From Nostoc sp. TH1S01 (GTDB lineage Bacteria; Cyanobacteriota; Cyanobacteriia; Cyanobacteriales; Nostocaceae): a stretch of 64,000 bases of DNA. This document shows, piece after piece, positions 17,789 to 27,429 of the stretch. Made by a program: the position numbers and the translations under genes. The DNA is taken from the NCBI GenBank assembly GCA_018993265.1, contig JAGKSW010000018.1, forward strand, positions 62,001 through 126,000, in the 5' to 3' direction. Each line of letters begins with the position of its first letter. Position 1 is the stretch's first letter. The notes under the pieces are model-generated. The model saw nothing but the letters and a program-made list of their open reading frames with translations, searched no databases and was not told the origin of the DNA.

Positions 17789-19117
17789 ATGAAAATTCAT
17801 TTTGTTCTGTTCTACTCAATAAGTTATTTCGGTAAATTAATCAGTTCTGTAAAGCAGATTTTATTTCGCGGAATTTTACTGAGCTTATGTCTATTATTTT
17901 TATGGGGTTGTCAAATTTCCAACCATAAAAGTAATGAAGTAATTCGTTTAACTCTATGGCATGGCATTAACCCTCCACCTAACCGTGATGTTTTTCAAAA
18001 GCTCGTCAATGAGTTTAATCAAAACCATCCCGATATTCAAGTAGAATCTATTTATGCAGGTCAACTAGACCAACAAGTACCAAAAATTCTCACAGCAGTG
18101 GTTGGGAATGTTCCACCAGATATATTGTTTTTCAACCCGCAAATTACAGGTCAGCTTGTAGAGTTGAATTCAATTTTACCTCTAGAAGATTGGCTGGATC
18201 AATCACCACTAAAGTCAGAGCTGATAGAAAACTGCTTTGGTGAAATGCAATTAAATGGACATATTTGGTCTGTTCCTTTATGGACTGGTAACATTGGGAT
18301 TTTTTACAGACGGGATCTGTTTAAAGCGGCGGGAATTACGGAATTACCAAAAACTTGGTCAGAATTGCGACAAGCAGCTAAAAAGCTAACGATAGACAAA
18401 AATGGCGATCGCCTTCCTGAACAGTATGGTATGTTAATGCCTCTAGGTAAAGGAGAATGGACAGTCTTTACTTGGTTTCCTTTCTTATTAGCGACTGACG
18501 GAACATTAGTTAATAATAACCGCCCTAATCTAGTTAACCCTGGTACAATTACTGCTTTGCAATTCTGGCAAGACTTAATTAAAGACGGTTCTACTAAATT
18601 TTCTGCTCTTGAGAGAGGATATGAAGAAGATGATTTCATTGCTGGTCGTGTAGCCATGCAAATTACAGGGCCTTGGACATTTATCATGAAAAGTAAAGTT
18701 GATTATGATGTCTTGCCAATTCCTGCCAAGGTTCGCCCAGCCAGTGTGATTGCTGGTGGTAATTTGTTTGTGATGAAAACTACACCTAAAAAAGAACAAG
18801 CAGCATTGACATTTTTAGAATATGTGATTGGTGAAAAGTTTCAAACTGAGTGGAGTATAGGTTCAGGATTTTTGCCTGTTAATCTTAAATCTACCCAAAG
18901 CCAAACTTATCAAGAATTTATTCAGCAAAAGCCTGTGATGAAGGTTTTTCTTGAGCAAATGTCTGTATCCGGTACTCGACCAATTATCCCTGGCTACAAT
19001 CGCTTATCTGATAGTCTTGGTCGGGCAATTGAAGCCACAATGCTAGGAGAAACTCCTGAAAAAGCTCTGGCTGAAGCTCAAAAGCGTTTAGATTTGATTT
19101 GGGATAATGGGAAATAG
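17789..19117 (+). CDS. Extracellular sugar-binding lipoprotein of an ABC-type system
   Basis: The 442-residue protein is a family 1 solute-binding protein (MalE/UgpB type). An unusually long N-terminus precedes a hydrophobic segment (29-40) and lipobox LWGC, giving Cys41. The mature part has the expected features: LTLWHGINPPPNRDVFQKLVNEFNQNHPDIQVE, then VPPDILFFN, LPLEDWLD, VPLWTGNIGIFYRRDLF, the GRVAMQITGPWTF segment, and LTFLEYVIGEKFQTEW near the end. It should bind a sugar or polyol at the membrane. No permease or ATPase gene lies nearby, so it must use components encoded elsewhere. A glycosyltransferase is immediately upstream in the same operon, and a strong terminator follows. Confidence 0.9.
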   Translation: MKIHFVLFYSISYFGKLISSVKQILFRGILLSLCLLFLWGCQISNHKSNEVIRLTLWHGINPPPNRDVFQKLVNEFNQNHPDIQVESIYAGQLDQQVPKILTAVVGNVPPDILFFNPQITGQLVELNSILPLEDWLDQSPLKSELIENCFGEMQLNGHIWSVPLWTGNIGIFYRRDLFKAAGITELPKTWSELRQAAKKLTIDKNGDRLPEQYGMLMPLGKGEWTVFTWFPFLLATDGTLVNNNRPNLVNPGTITALQFWQDLIKDGSTKFSALERGYEEDDFIAGRVAMQITGPWTFIMKSKVDYDVLPIPAKVRPASVIAGGNLFVMKTTPKKEQAALTFLEYVIGEKFQTEWSIGSGFLPVNLKSTQSQTYQEFIQQKPVMKVFLEQMSVSGTRPIIPGYNRLSDSLGRAIEATMLGETPEKALAEAQKRLDLIWDNGK

Positions 19118-19199
19118 CTTCAAGCTTTGAATTTTCAATTTTCAACTGTTCCCCATTCTGAATTACGCAGAAAAATATCAGACTGAGAGTAAAGACATA

Positions 19200-19255
19200 A
19201 ATAATTGGGTTAGGGTTTACAGATAGCTGTACATCCTAACCCAATTATTTTTTTA
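19200..19255 (+). terminator. Strong terminator of the glycosyltransferase-lipoprotein operon
   Basis: AATAATTGGGTTAGG (19200-19214) and CCTAACCCAATTATT (19235-19249) form a perfect 15-bp stem followed by TTTTTT. The remaining 329 bases of the gap (19118-19446) show no gene and should hold the promoter of the chloride transporter. Confidence 0.9.
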
Positions 19256-19446
19256 GTTTTAAGAGAGTGTTGATGACATTACATGAGTTCTGCCGGGGTT
19301 TGAGGAAATATCCTAATCATTGGCAAAAGTTATAGTATGCAGCAGTAAAGCTAATAGCTGTTTTTACTATCATCAAGGTCAATAGCTAATAGCATAAACA
19401 ATATAAATATTCTGTATTCTCAGTTTCATACTTTAGGACATTAACA

Positions 19447-20742
19447 GTGCCATTGAATCCGCCACCCCCAAAGCATCAAACTCAACGCTGGACATTTGCT
19501 CAACTGTTCGGACTGGCAAGACGTAATCCTTTGATGATTTCTCGATGGGTGCTGCGTTGGGTTGTTGTGGGAACCGTTTGTGGTCTTTTTGCAGGGTTGT
19601 ATTGGAATGTTTTAGAACTGTTAACGCACCAGCTGCAAAAATTTCAAGGTCTTAGCCTGTTAATTGTGATGCCACTGGCTGGTTTAATTATTGGGCTAGT
19701 GATTCATTTTTTAGGAAATCCGGGGGAAATCGCCATGATTGTGGATAACATTCATTTTCGCGGTGGGCGCTTAGATGGACGAAAAAATCCCTCGATGATT
19801 TTAGCTTCCCTAGTTAGTATCGCTGCTGGTGGTAGTGCTGGCCCCGAAGCTCCGCTGGTGCAGGTTACAGGTTCCTTTGGGACTTGGGTAGGCGATCGCC
19901 TCAAACTGGAAGGTGAAGATTTGCGATCGATGAGTTTGGCGGCGATGGCGGCTGGTTTTACGGCTTTGTTTGGCGCACCTCTGGGTGGAGCGATGTTTGC
20001 CTTAGAAATCTTACATCATCAGCATATTGTGGAATACTACGAAGCGTTAATGCCAGCGATTGTATCTAGTTGTGCTAGTTATCTGGTATTTACGGCGATT
20101 ACTCATTTAGGAATTGCACCAACTTGGCATTTTCCCCAATATCGTCTAGAAAACATTGATGATTTTGCCTTTGCTATCTTGTTTGGGATGATTGGGGCGA
20201 TCGCCGGATGGATTTTCATCTGGATTTTTCGCACCTGCGACAGCGTTTTTCACCGCATATCCGGCCCCATTTATTTACGCACTACACTAGCAGGTCTGGG
20301 AATTGGTAGTTTAGCCGCTTTCTTACCTCTCACCCGCTATTTTGGCCATGAAGAATTAGAAACTTTGCTGACAACTAGCTTTTCTGGGATTTTCTTGTTA
20401 ACACTAGCTTTGGGTAAAATGGCTGCCATTAGTATGACAGTCACAGGTGGCTGGCGCGGTGGATTTATTATCCCTTTATTTTTTACTGGTGCTTGTATTG
20501 GTAAAGCCGTAGTAGTTTTGATTCCGGGAATTAATCCTGCCTTAGCGATGATTTGTACAATGGCAGCGATTAATGCAGCAGTAACACGCACACCTATCAG
20601 TACAACTTTGTTGCTCTCAAAACTAACTAGTTTTAGTCCATTTACACCGATTTTATTTGCTAGTTTGGTGGGATTTTTCCTAGCTCCTAAAGTTCCTTTA
20701 ATTGCTGCTCAAATGAAGTCTCAGCAAGAATTAATTCATTAA
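19447..20742 (+). CDS. ClC family chloride channel/transporter
   Basis: The 431-residue membrane protein belongs to the ClC family, which moves chloride as a channel or as a Cl-/H+ exchanger. Seen in order: a cytoplasmic N-terminus with a basic patch, about ten or more hydrophobic segments, the filter motif SAGPEAPLVQVTG (residues 130-141), FGAPLGGAMFALE near residue 180, and the late motif GGWRGGFIIPLFFTGA near residue 338. Glu134 of GPEAP aligns with the gating glutamate of the GxEGP motif, which favours an exchanger. No CBS domains follow. The start is a GTG with an AGGA Shine-Dalgarno. It is a single gene. Confidence 0.9.
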   Translation: MPLNPPPPKHQTQRWTFAQLFGLARRNPLMISRWVLRWVVVGTVCGLFAGLYWNVLELLTHQLQKFQGLSLLIVMPLAGLIIGLVIHFLGNPGEIAMIVDNIHFRGGRLDGRKNPSMILASLVSIAAGGSAGPEAPLVQVTGSFGTWVGDRLKLEGEDLRSMSLAAMAAGFTALFGAPLGGAMFALEILHHQHIVEYYEALMPAIVSSCASYLVFTAITHLGIAPTWHFPQYRLENIDDFAFAILFGMIGAIAGWIFIWIFRTCDSVFHRISGPIYLRTTLAGLGIGSLAAFLPLTRYFGHEELETLLTTSFSGIFLLTLALGKMAAISMTVTGGWRGGFIIPLFFTGACIGKAVVVLIPGINPALAMICTMAAINAAVTRTPISTTLLLSKLTSFSPFTPILFASLVGFFLAPKVPLIAAQMKSQQELIH

Positions 20743-20901
20743 TTAATAACTAGTATAGAGTGAAAATTTATCAGTGAATTTCCATCCTCATGCTTCACTA
20801 AAGCTGCGCTAACACCACGCAACTGGCTTTGCAACGCATTCGCTCCTCCCCATTCCCGACTCCCTGGCTACACAAGTAAATTCGGAAATCAAACCGGATT
20901 C

Positions 20902-21114
20902 CTATATTTTGAGTTTATTCAGAAATTCTTTTTTATCGGCAAAATATTTAGCAATTTCTTTAGCATTTAGAGGAATAACTTTTGTTGTAGGACGAATTGG
21001 TTGTAATAATGCATTAAGACTGCAACAGGAGTAACTAGCTTTGCGATATACGCAACCATAACTTACTCCAGGCAGACGAAAATAGCTACCGATCGCTAAT
21101 TGTTGAAATGTCAT
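20902..21114 (-). CDS. Small conserved-looking protein, unknown function
   Basis: The ATG at 21114 is preferred because a GAGG Shine-Dalgarno lies about 6-9 bases before it on the minus strand. The longer frame to 21162 adds residues of poor quality. The 70-residue protein starts MTFQQLAIGSYFRLPGVSYGCVYRKAS and ends KEIAKYFADKKEFLNKLKI. It has the look of small Nostocales proteins with an LxxGSxF...YRK opening, but I cannot name a family. Two Cys in a row (SCCS) occur in the middle. The gap to the ClC gene holds a GC-rich dispersed repeat at about 20790-20875. Confidence 0.6.
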   Translation of the reverse strand: MTFQQLAIGSYFRLPGVSYGCVYRKASYSCCSLNALLQPIRPTTKVIPLNAKEIAKYFADKKEFLNKLKI

Positions 21115-21572
21115 CAGAGCCTCAGATATATAACTACTGTGAAAATAAAAATTGATTGACAAACTTCACTGTGATCAGCCAGATAAATTGATAACCAAAG
21201 ATTTTATCCAACTCTCTGCACATTGCCGCTTTTTGTGCTTGCTATGTCTAGCTTAATCTTTCATTGAATGCTATTCGTTAGTTCTTGCTAATTGAGCTTA
21301 GGCTTAGCTTGTATTTGGGTAAATTAACTTTTATTTTGGCGAAAATTTAGGGAATTTTTTAATTTAACAAAAAGTTTTTTAGTTCAGGTTTATTTAGCAC
21401 GTCCAAAAGAGCTATGTAACGAGCTATTTTAGGTTAGCTCTTCAGGCAAAAAAAAACAATACGTGCTAGAATTGTATCAAAATATGTCAATTATTCAAGA
21501 GTAATTTGGAATAATTTTACGCTTTGCCAATTGTAAAGGCTAAATTCTACGATTTTTGGAGTTTTTTAGGTT
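21115..21572. other. Upstream region of gyrA
   Basis: About 460 bases between divergent genes. GAGCTA (21421-21426) and TAGCTC (21435-21440) form a small hairpin, followed by an A9 tract at about 21449-21457. The AT-rich stretch 21330-21500 is a plausible promoter region for gyrA. No gene is seen. Confidence 0.4.
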
Positions 21573-24161
21573 ATGACAACCTCACAGGAGAGGATTATCC
21601 CCACGGATCTGCGGAACGAAATGTCCCGGTCTTATCTGGAATACGCCATGAGTGTGATAGTGGGTCGGGCGCTGCCAGATGCCAGGGATGGTCTGAAACC
21701 TGTGCATCGCCGTATCCTCTACGCTATGCACGAGCTAGGTTTATTGCACGATCGCCCGTTTAGAAAGTGCGCTCGTGTGGTCGGGGAAGTGTTGGGTAAA
21801 TATCACCCCCACGGCGACACAGCAGTATATGATGCCTTGGTGCGGATGGCGCAGGATTTTTCCATGCGATCGCCCTTAATTAACGGACATGGTAACTTTG
21901 GTTCGGTAGATAATGATCCCCCAGCCGCAATGCGATACACAGAATGTCGCTTGCAAGCTTTAACTAGTGCCGCTTTACTCCAAGACATTGAATCAGAAAC
22001 GGTAGACTTTGCCGATAACTTCGACGGTTCCCAACAAGAACCTACAGTTCTGCCATCACGCATTCCCCAACTCCTACTCAATGGTTCTTCGGGAATTGCT
22101 GTGGGGATGGCGACGAATATTCCGCCCCACAACTTAGGCGAACTGATTGATGGGGTAGTCGCGTTGATTCACAATCCCGAAATCACAGACCTCCAGTTAA
22201 TGCAGTATATCCACGGCCCAGACTTTCCCACTGGGGCGCAGATTCTCGGCACGTCGGCAATTAAAGAAGCTTACACCACTGGGCGCGGTTCGATTACCAT
22301 GCGTGGTGTTGCGAACATCGAAACCATTGAACAGCGCGGTCGTCCCGAACGAGAAGCAATTATCGTTACTGAACTGCCTTATCAAACCAATAAAGCAGCA
22401 TTAATTGAGAAAATCGCCGAATTAGTAAACGATAAACGCATAGAAGGCATTGCAGATATCCGAGACGAAAGCGATCGCGACGGGATGCGGATTGTCATCG
22501 AACTCAAGCGCGATGCTTATCCCCGCGTTGTATTGAACAACCTTTACAAGCAAACCCCACTGCAAGCTAACTTTGGGGCGAATATGCTGGCGTTGGTGAA
22601 CGGCGAACCGCAAATTCTCACCCTCAAGCAGTTCTTAGAAGTCTTTCTCGATTTCCGCATCGAAGCCATCACCAGACGCACTCGCTACGAACTGCGAAAA
22701 GCCGAAGAACGCGACCATATTTTGCAAGGGTTATTGATTGCGCTATCACAGTTAGATGCAATTATTAACTTAATTCGTCATGCGCCGGATGCACCGACAG
22801 CCAAAGGTGAATTAATTACAACCTACGGACTTTCGGAAGTTCAAGCCGATGCGATTTTGCAAATGCAGCTACGGCGATTGACAGCCCTAGAAGCAGATAA
22901 GATTCGCCTAGAACACGAGGATTTACAAAGACAAATTGCTGACTTACAAGATATTTTGGCGCGGCGTGAACGAATTTTAGAAATCATTGAAACCGAAGTT
23001 TCGCAAATTAAAACCAACTTCGCCACACCCCGACGCACAGTCATTACCCACGCTGAAGGCGAAATTGATGAACGTGACTTAATTGCTAACGAAAAGGCAA
23101 TTATTCTGTTAACAGAACAAGGTTACATCAAACGGATGCCTGTGAATACCTTTGAAGCGCAAAGCCGCGCCACCAGAGGTAAAGCCGCAGCCAAGGTCAA
23201 AGATGATGATACTGTAGAGCATTTCTTAACTTGCTGTGACCATGACAGTGTTTTATTCTTTAGCGATCGCGGTGTAGTTTACTGTCTCAAAGCCTATCAA
23301 ATTCCTGTGGGTTCCCGTACCAGTCGCGGTACACCCATCGTCCAGATGTTACCCATTCCTAAAGAAGAAAAAATCACCTCAATCGTCCCCGTTGATGAAT
23401 TCAGCAGTGACGAATATCTGGTGATGCTGACCAAAGGTGGCAACATTAAGAAAACTGAATTAGCAGCCTTTAGTAATATCCGGGCGAATGGTTTAATCGC
23501 CATTTCCTTAGAAGAAGGGGATCAACTGCGGTGGGTACGTCGCGCCAGAGTTGAAGACAGCATCATAATTGGTTCACGTCTGGGGATGGCCATTCACTTT
23601 AGATGTACCCACGAACAACTGCGTCCTCTTGGTAGGGCGACACGCGGTGTGAAATCGATGAAACTCAAAACTGGCGATGAACTTGTGGGGATGGATATTA
23701 TTCCCGCAGCTATTTTAGACACACTCGACACGGGAACAGAAGAGTCAGAAATCGAAGAAATCGAAACCGAAGAAGTCGAAAGCATCGAAGAAACCGCAGA
23801 AGTACCAGCTAACGGTAGTGTCGGCCCTTGGGTGCTAGTTATTACAATGGGCGGCTATGGGAAACGTGTTCCCGTCGGGCAATTCCGCTTGCAAAACCGC
23901 GCAGGTCAAGGTTTAATGGCGACTAAATTTAAGAACCGCAAAACCAAAGACCAACTAGCCACCTTGCAAATCGTCAACAACGATGACGAAATCATGATGG
24001 TCACAAATCGCGGTATTATTATCCGGCAGGCTACCAATGCGATTTCCATTCAATCGCGATCGGCAACAGGTGTGAGAGTGCAACGCTTGGATGAAGATGA
24101 TGCCATTACCGGAGTTGCGATCGTACCGCCTGATACTGGTGATACAGAAGAAGCGGAATGA
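21573..24161 (+). CDS. gyrA: DNA gyrase subunit A
   Basis: The breakage-reunion subunit of the type IIA topoisomerase that introduces negative supercoils together with GyrB. The 862-residue protein shows the winged-helix region with [19 protein letters not shown] (quinolone-resistance region, Thr83 and Asp87 in E. coli numbering) and AAMRYTE with the catalytic Tyr122. A coiled coil and the beta-pinwheel C-terminal domain follow. In the pinwheel the gyrase box appears as QSRATRG near residue 530. A Glu-rich insertion near residues 723-746 ([13 protein letters not shown]) interrupts the pinwheel between blades. Length and the gyrase-type box favour GyrA over ParC. lnt follows after 24 bases made of heptamer repeats. 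Confidence 0.95.
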   Translation: MTTSQERIIPTDLRNEMSRSYLEYAMSVIVGRALPDARDGLKPVHRRILYAMHELGLLHDRPFRKCARVVGEVLGKYHPHGDTAVYDALVRMAQDFSMRSPLINGHGNFGSVDNDPPAAMRYTECRLQALTSAALLQDIESETVDFADNFDGSQQEPTVLPSRIPQLLLNGSSGIAVGMATNIPPHNLGELIDGVVALIHNPEITDLQLMQYIHGPDFPTGAQILGTSAIKEAYTTGRGSITMRGVANIETIEQRGRPEREAIIVTELPYQTNKAALIEKIAELVNDKRIEGIADIRDESDRDGMRIVIELKRDAYPRVVLNNLYKQTPLQANFGANMLALVNGEPQILTLKQFLEVFLDFRIEAITRRTRYELRKAEERDHILQGLLIALSQLDAIINLIRHAPDAPTAKGELITTYGLSEVQADAILQMQLRRLTALEADKIRLEHEDLQRQIADLQDILARRERILEIIETEVSQIKTNFATPRRTVITHAEGEIDERDLIANEKAIILLTEQGYIKRMPVNTFEAQSRATRGKAAAKVKDDDTVEHFLTCCDHDSVLFFSDRGVVYCLKAYQIPVGSRTSRGTPIVQMLPIPKEEKITSIVPVDEFSSDEYLVMLTKGGNIKKTELAAFSNIRANGLIAISLEEGDQLRWVRRARVEDSIIIGSRLGMAIHFRCTHEQLRPLGRATRGVKSMKLKTGDELVGMDIIPAAILDTLDTGTEESEIEEIETEEVESIEETAEVPANGSVGPWVLVITMGGYGKRVPVGQFRLQNRAGQGLMATKFKNRKTKDQLATLQIVNNDDEIMMVTNRGIIIRQATNAISIQSRSATGVRVQRLDEDDAITGVAIVPPDTGDTEEAE

Positions 24162-24190
24162 AGTATGAAGTATGAAGTGTGAAGTATGAA
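24157..24190. repeat. GAAGTAT heptamers forming the gyrA-lnt junction
   Basis: Tandem units GAAGTAT-GAAGTAT-GAAGTGT-GAAGTAT fill the gap. The first unit overlaps the gyrA stop TGA (24159-24161) and the last contains the lnt start codon ATG (24186-24188). The repeat therefore supplies the translational junction of two essential genes. Confidence 0.8.
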
Positions 24191-25775
24191 ATATCAGATA
24201 AAAAAGCTGTTTTCAGATTTTCGACTTTACACTTTATCCTTACTCAGTGGCGTTTTGATGGGGCTAACCGTTGCGCCTGTGGGTGCGTGGTTTTTGGCTT
24301 GGATAGCCTTAGCCCCACTTTGGGTAATAGTTGTTCAAAAAAGTAACTCTTATTTAGAAGCTAAAAAGCCAAAACAATTTCTTTTACCTTTTACTTTTTA
24401 CCTTTTACCTTTACTCTGGGGTATCGGTTATCACAGCGTCGCCTTATTTTGGATTACTGGTATTCATCCAATGGATTGGTTGGGTGTACCTTGGTGGCCG
24501 AGTTTAGCTATCACTGTGTTTTGCTGGGGATTTATTAGCCTGTGGGGAGGGTTATTTGTAACTATTTGGGGTGCAGTGATGGCACGCCTGAATCAGTCAA
24601 AACCTTGGGTACGGGTGTTGATTTGTACAGCCTTATGGTGCGGTTTAGAAAGTTTATGGAGTTCTGGTTCCCTGTGGTGGAGTTCGCTGGCTTATACTCA
24701 ATCACCGCATAACTTGGTAATTTTACACCTGGGACAACTGTCTGGCCCTAATACTGTAACAGCTGCGATCGCTGCCTTCAACGGACTCATCGCCGAATCC
24801 TACCTACTATCCTCTGGCTTCTCCGCGCCTTGGCGGTTCGTAAATAAATATTTAACCTTAGCCACAGGACTATTCATCACCCTACACCTAACAGGCTTTT
24901 ACCTATACAGCCAACCCATCGCCCAACCACCAGAAGCCGCCTTAAAAATTGGGGTAATTCAAGGTAACATCCCCAACAAAATCAAAGTCAAACCCGAAGG
25001 TTATCGCCGCGCTATTACAGGCTACACCAGTGGCTATCTAACTTTAACCGAACAAGGTGTAAATGCAGTCCTGACACCCGAAGGTGCATTACCTATCTTT
25101 GAACGCAATTTTGGAGACACCCCCCTAATTTCCGCAGTCCAACAAAAAGGTGTAGTAATTTGGGTTGGTGCATTTGGGGAAAAAGGACGCAGTTATACAA
25201 ACAGTTTGTTTACTGTTAATAGCAAGGGTGAAGTTACCAGCCGCTACGATAAATCTAAATTAGTACCCTTGGGTGAGTTTATTCCCTTTGAAGAGATTTT
25301 AGGTAAATTAGTCAGTCGCTTGTCACCTCTAGATGAACATCAAGTTCATGGTGCAGCCAACCAGATATTTGACACACCTTTTGGACGGGCAATTGTAGGT
25401 ATTTGTTACGAATCTGCATTTCCTGAGATATTTCGCCGTCAAGCTGCGGCGGGTGGGCAATTTATCCTCAGTTCTTCTAACGATGCTCATTACAGTGCCG
25501 CTATGCCATTCCAGCATCATGCTCAGGATATCATGCGAGCCATTGAAACCGATAGATGGTCAGCACGGGCAACAAATACCGGCTATTCAGCTTTTATAGA
25601 CCCTCACGGCAGAACCTTGTGGATATCGGGCTATAACACCTACGAAACTCACGCAGAGACTATATATCGCCGTCAAACGCAGACTTTATACGTGCGTTGG
25701 GGTGATTGGTTGACACCGTTGTTGTTGAGTTTGGGCGTTGTGGGATGGTTGGTAAGGAAAAGAGGGGTTGAATAA
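24186..25775 (+). CDS. lnt: Apolipoprotein N-acyltransferase
   Basis: Lnt adds the third acyl chain to the N-terminal Cys of lipoproteins at the periplasmic face of the inner membrane. The 529-residue protein has about six hydrophobic segments in the first 240 residues and then the nitrilase-like domain. Its catalytic triad is visible as Glu299 (LTPEGALP), Lys356 (YDKSKLVPLGEF) and Cys407 (GICYES). A last hydrophobic segment lies near residues 512-524. Residues about 66-78 (LLPFTFYLLPLLW) are encoded by tandem TTTTACC-type heptamers, a repeat that has expanded inside the gene. The start lies 24 bases after gyrA. The gene serves lipoproteins such as those at 3690, 12352 and 17789 (inference). 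Confidence 0.93.
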   Translation: MKYQIKKLFSDFRLYTLSLLSGVLMGLTVAPVGAWFLAWIALAPLWVIVVQKSNSYLEAKKPKQFLLPFTFYLLPLLWGIGYHSVALFWITGIHPMDWLGVPWWPSLAITVFCWGFISLWGGLFVTIWGAVMARLNQSKPWVRVLICTALWCGLESLWSSGSLWWSSLAYTQSPHNLVILHLGQLSGPNTVTAAIAAFNGLIAESYLLSSGFSAPWRFVNKYLTLATGLFITLHLTGFYLYSQPIAQPPEAALKIGVIQGNIPNKIKVKPEGYRRAITGYTSGYLTLTEQGVNAVLTPEGALPIFERNFGDTPLISAVQQKGVVIWVGAFGEKGRSYTNSLFTVNSKGEVTSRYDKSKLVPLGEFIPFEEILGKLVSRLSPLDEHQVHGAANQIFDTPFGRAIVGICYESAFPEIFRRQAAAGGQFILSSSNDAHYSAAMPFQHHAQDIMRAIETDRWSARATNTGYSAFIDPHGRTLWISGYNTYETHAETIYRRQTQTLYVRWGDWLTPLLLSLGVVGWLVRKRGVE

Positions 25776-25836
25776 GCTGAACATATCAATACTCTCTTCA
25801 GCACCCCTTTATCCTATCGTTTTAATTTTACTATTC

Positions 25837-27429
25837 TCACTGACCACGACTGGCCGGATCTACACCAGCAAAAGTCAGAAAATCAATCATACGGAAATTT
25901 TCAGGTTTGCCAGTTTTGGTAGGTAGTGTTGGTTTCCAAGCAGGATTCACATTCAGGTAGGAATTGGAGTCCAGCTGAAGTAGACCGAGAATTACCTCAC
26001 CCACAATGCGACCACCTACTTGACCTAGATGGAGGCCTTTTTCCCGAAGTTCAGCTTCTTTGAGGATGTAGTACCAGAGTGGTGTGGAACTATCAAAGGA
26101 TGGGTAAATACTCCGCAGCTCCGCCAAGTCGTTCTTACTCAACACAGTTACACCCATCTTGCGGGCAACATCTTGACCAGATGGTAGTTGCCAAGTCAGA
26201 TGTCGAAGTAGGTTGCGTTGGATAAGTGAAGTTGGAGGAGTACCTGAACCAATTGTTTGGAGCGGCAAATTAAACAATGGGCTAGAAATTTTCGTGTCAA
26301 TTAACTTGTTCGGTCTGACTTGAGTATCCCCAAAGTCAAAGAAAGTCTGCCATCCAATAAAGCGTCGTGGCGCTCTGGCTCGACCGCGTAGGTCATCCGG
26401 ATCAGGTTTTCCCTCTTGGGAAGGATCGAAAATGAACGCAAAGAAGGGCTGGCCATTGTCACCTGCCAAATTTGCTCGGTAGGAAGGCCGAATCATACTG
26501 TGACCAAAACGATAACCGACTTGGAACTCAACTGGGATGAACGCTCTGTTTGGCAAGGGATTATAAAACATACGCCCATTGTTTAAGATGTCGTTCACCA
26601 TATTCTGTCCAACGAGGAGTGGCAGAAACTCATGGAGAATCATCCACTGGTAGTGCCATGTGGTCAATTGACGAGCTTTACTAAAAGCCTCATCGTTTGA
26701 TATAGCAGGAGACTGGGATCTAACTAAATCCACCGCATGATTGTGGAAGCTAAAAAACGCAGATACCAGTCCAGAGATAATCAAATGTTGATCGCCTCGT
26801 GGGTCAGCAATGATTGCTCGATTGTTCGCCTCGCGCGGCAAATCCTCGAACAAGCCCCCAGTTTCAAGTCTCAACTTGATAGGGTCTTTAGGGTCGTATA
26901 GGTTTGGCGATCCGACCGGCCCATCACCGTAGACATTATCAAGGTCAAAAGCTGCTGTGCGGGCATTCGGTGCAGTGACTGGGGCTGTTACCTGGCCTAG
27001 TCGAGAGGTGGTATCGTGGGTTATGTCCAGATCCATAAACTGGGACATGAACGTCGTACCAGCTGTATGGGTAGGGTTGTTGGGATTGTTAACGTTGAGA
27101 GCAGGATTAGTAATCAGAGCTATTGGCCCTGCGGCTAAATTGTCTTTAGCATCCAAAATACCGCCTGGCTTACCCATTTCCATGAGAGCAGCTTGAACGG
27201 TAGGGTTTGGTGGCGCAAAGGGCGGCAGATTATTAAACATGCGTCCGAATTTACCGGGCAGAGTCTTATCAACAAACTGTGCTTTCGCTTGCATATCCAG
27301 AAATCCACCTACCATTACACCGATGATGACAATGGCAGTAATAGCAAGCCCTAAAACAGAAAGTAATTTATTTTTTAACAAGGCTTTATTTATCAAGCCT
27401 TTAACTGTTTGGCTGTTCATAATTTTCAT
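25837..27429 (-). CDS. Animal-type haem peroxidase family protein, membrane-anchored
   Basis: A member of the peroxidase-cyclooxygenase superfamily. The 530-residue protein has an N-terminal hydrophobic anchor or signal (residues 24-44) and a large catalytic domain. Visible motifs: FMSQFMDLDITHDTT with His138 as the likely distal haem ligand side, ARTAAFDLDNVYGDGP near 157-171, FFSFHNHAVDLVR near 225, WHYQWMILHEFLPLLVG near 258, and EFQVGYRFGHSMIRPSY with His310 as the likely proximal haem ligand. The substrate is unknown; bacterial members act as peroxidases or dioxygenases and some have killing roles. It is probably outside the cytoplasm. No partner genes are adjacent. Confidence 0.88.
   Translation of the reverse strand: MKIMNSQTVKGLINKALLKNKLLSVLGLAITAIVIIGVMVGGFLDMQAKAQFVDKTLPGKFGRMFNNLPPFAPPNPTVQAALMEMGKPGGILDAKDNLAAGPIALITNPALNVNNPNNPTHTAGTTFMSQFMDLDITHDTTSRLGQVTAPVTAPNARTAAFDLDNVYGDGPVGSPNLYDPKDPIKLRLETGGLFEDLPREANNRAIIADPRGDQHLIISGLVSAFFSFHNHAVDLVRSQSPAISNDEAFSKARQLTTWHYQWMILHEFLPLLVGQNMVNDILNNGRMFYNPLPNRAFIPVEFQVGYRFGHSMIRPSYRANLAGDNGQPFFAFIFDPSQEGKPDPDDLRGRARAPRRFIGWQTFFDFGDTQVRPNKLIDTKISSPLFNLPLQTIGSGTPPTSLIQRNLLRHLTWQLPSGQDVARKMGVTVLSKNDLAELRSIYPSFDSSTPLWYYILKEAELREKGLHLGQVGGRIVGEVILGLLQLDSNSYLNVNPAWKPTLPTKTGKPENFRMIDFLTFAGVDPASRGQ

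Noticed and set aside
19447-20742. Loss of the gating glutamate in the ClC transporter (GSAGP read as GxEGP)
   Set aside because: With the alignment shifted by two, GPEAPLVQVTG matches GxEGPxVQxGG and the glutamate is present.
21573-24161. ParC instead of GyrA
   Set aside because: A gyrase-type box (QSRATRG) and full-length pinwheel domain favour GyrA, although a paralogue elsewhere cannot be excluded.
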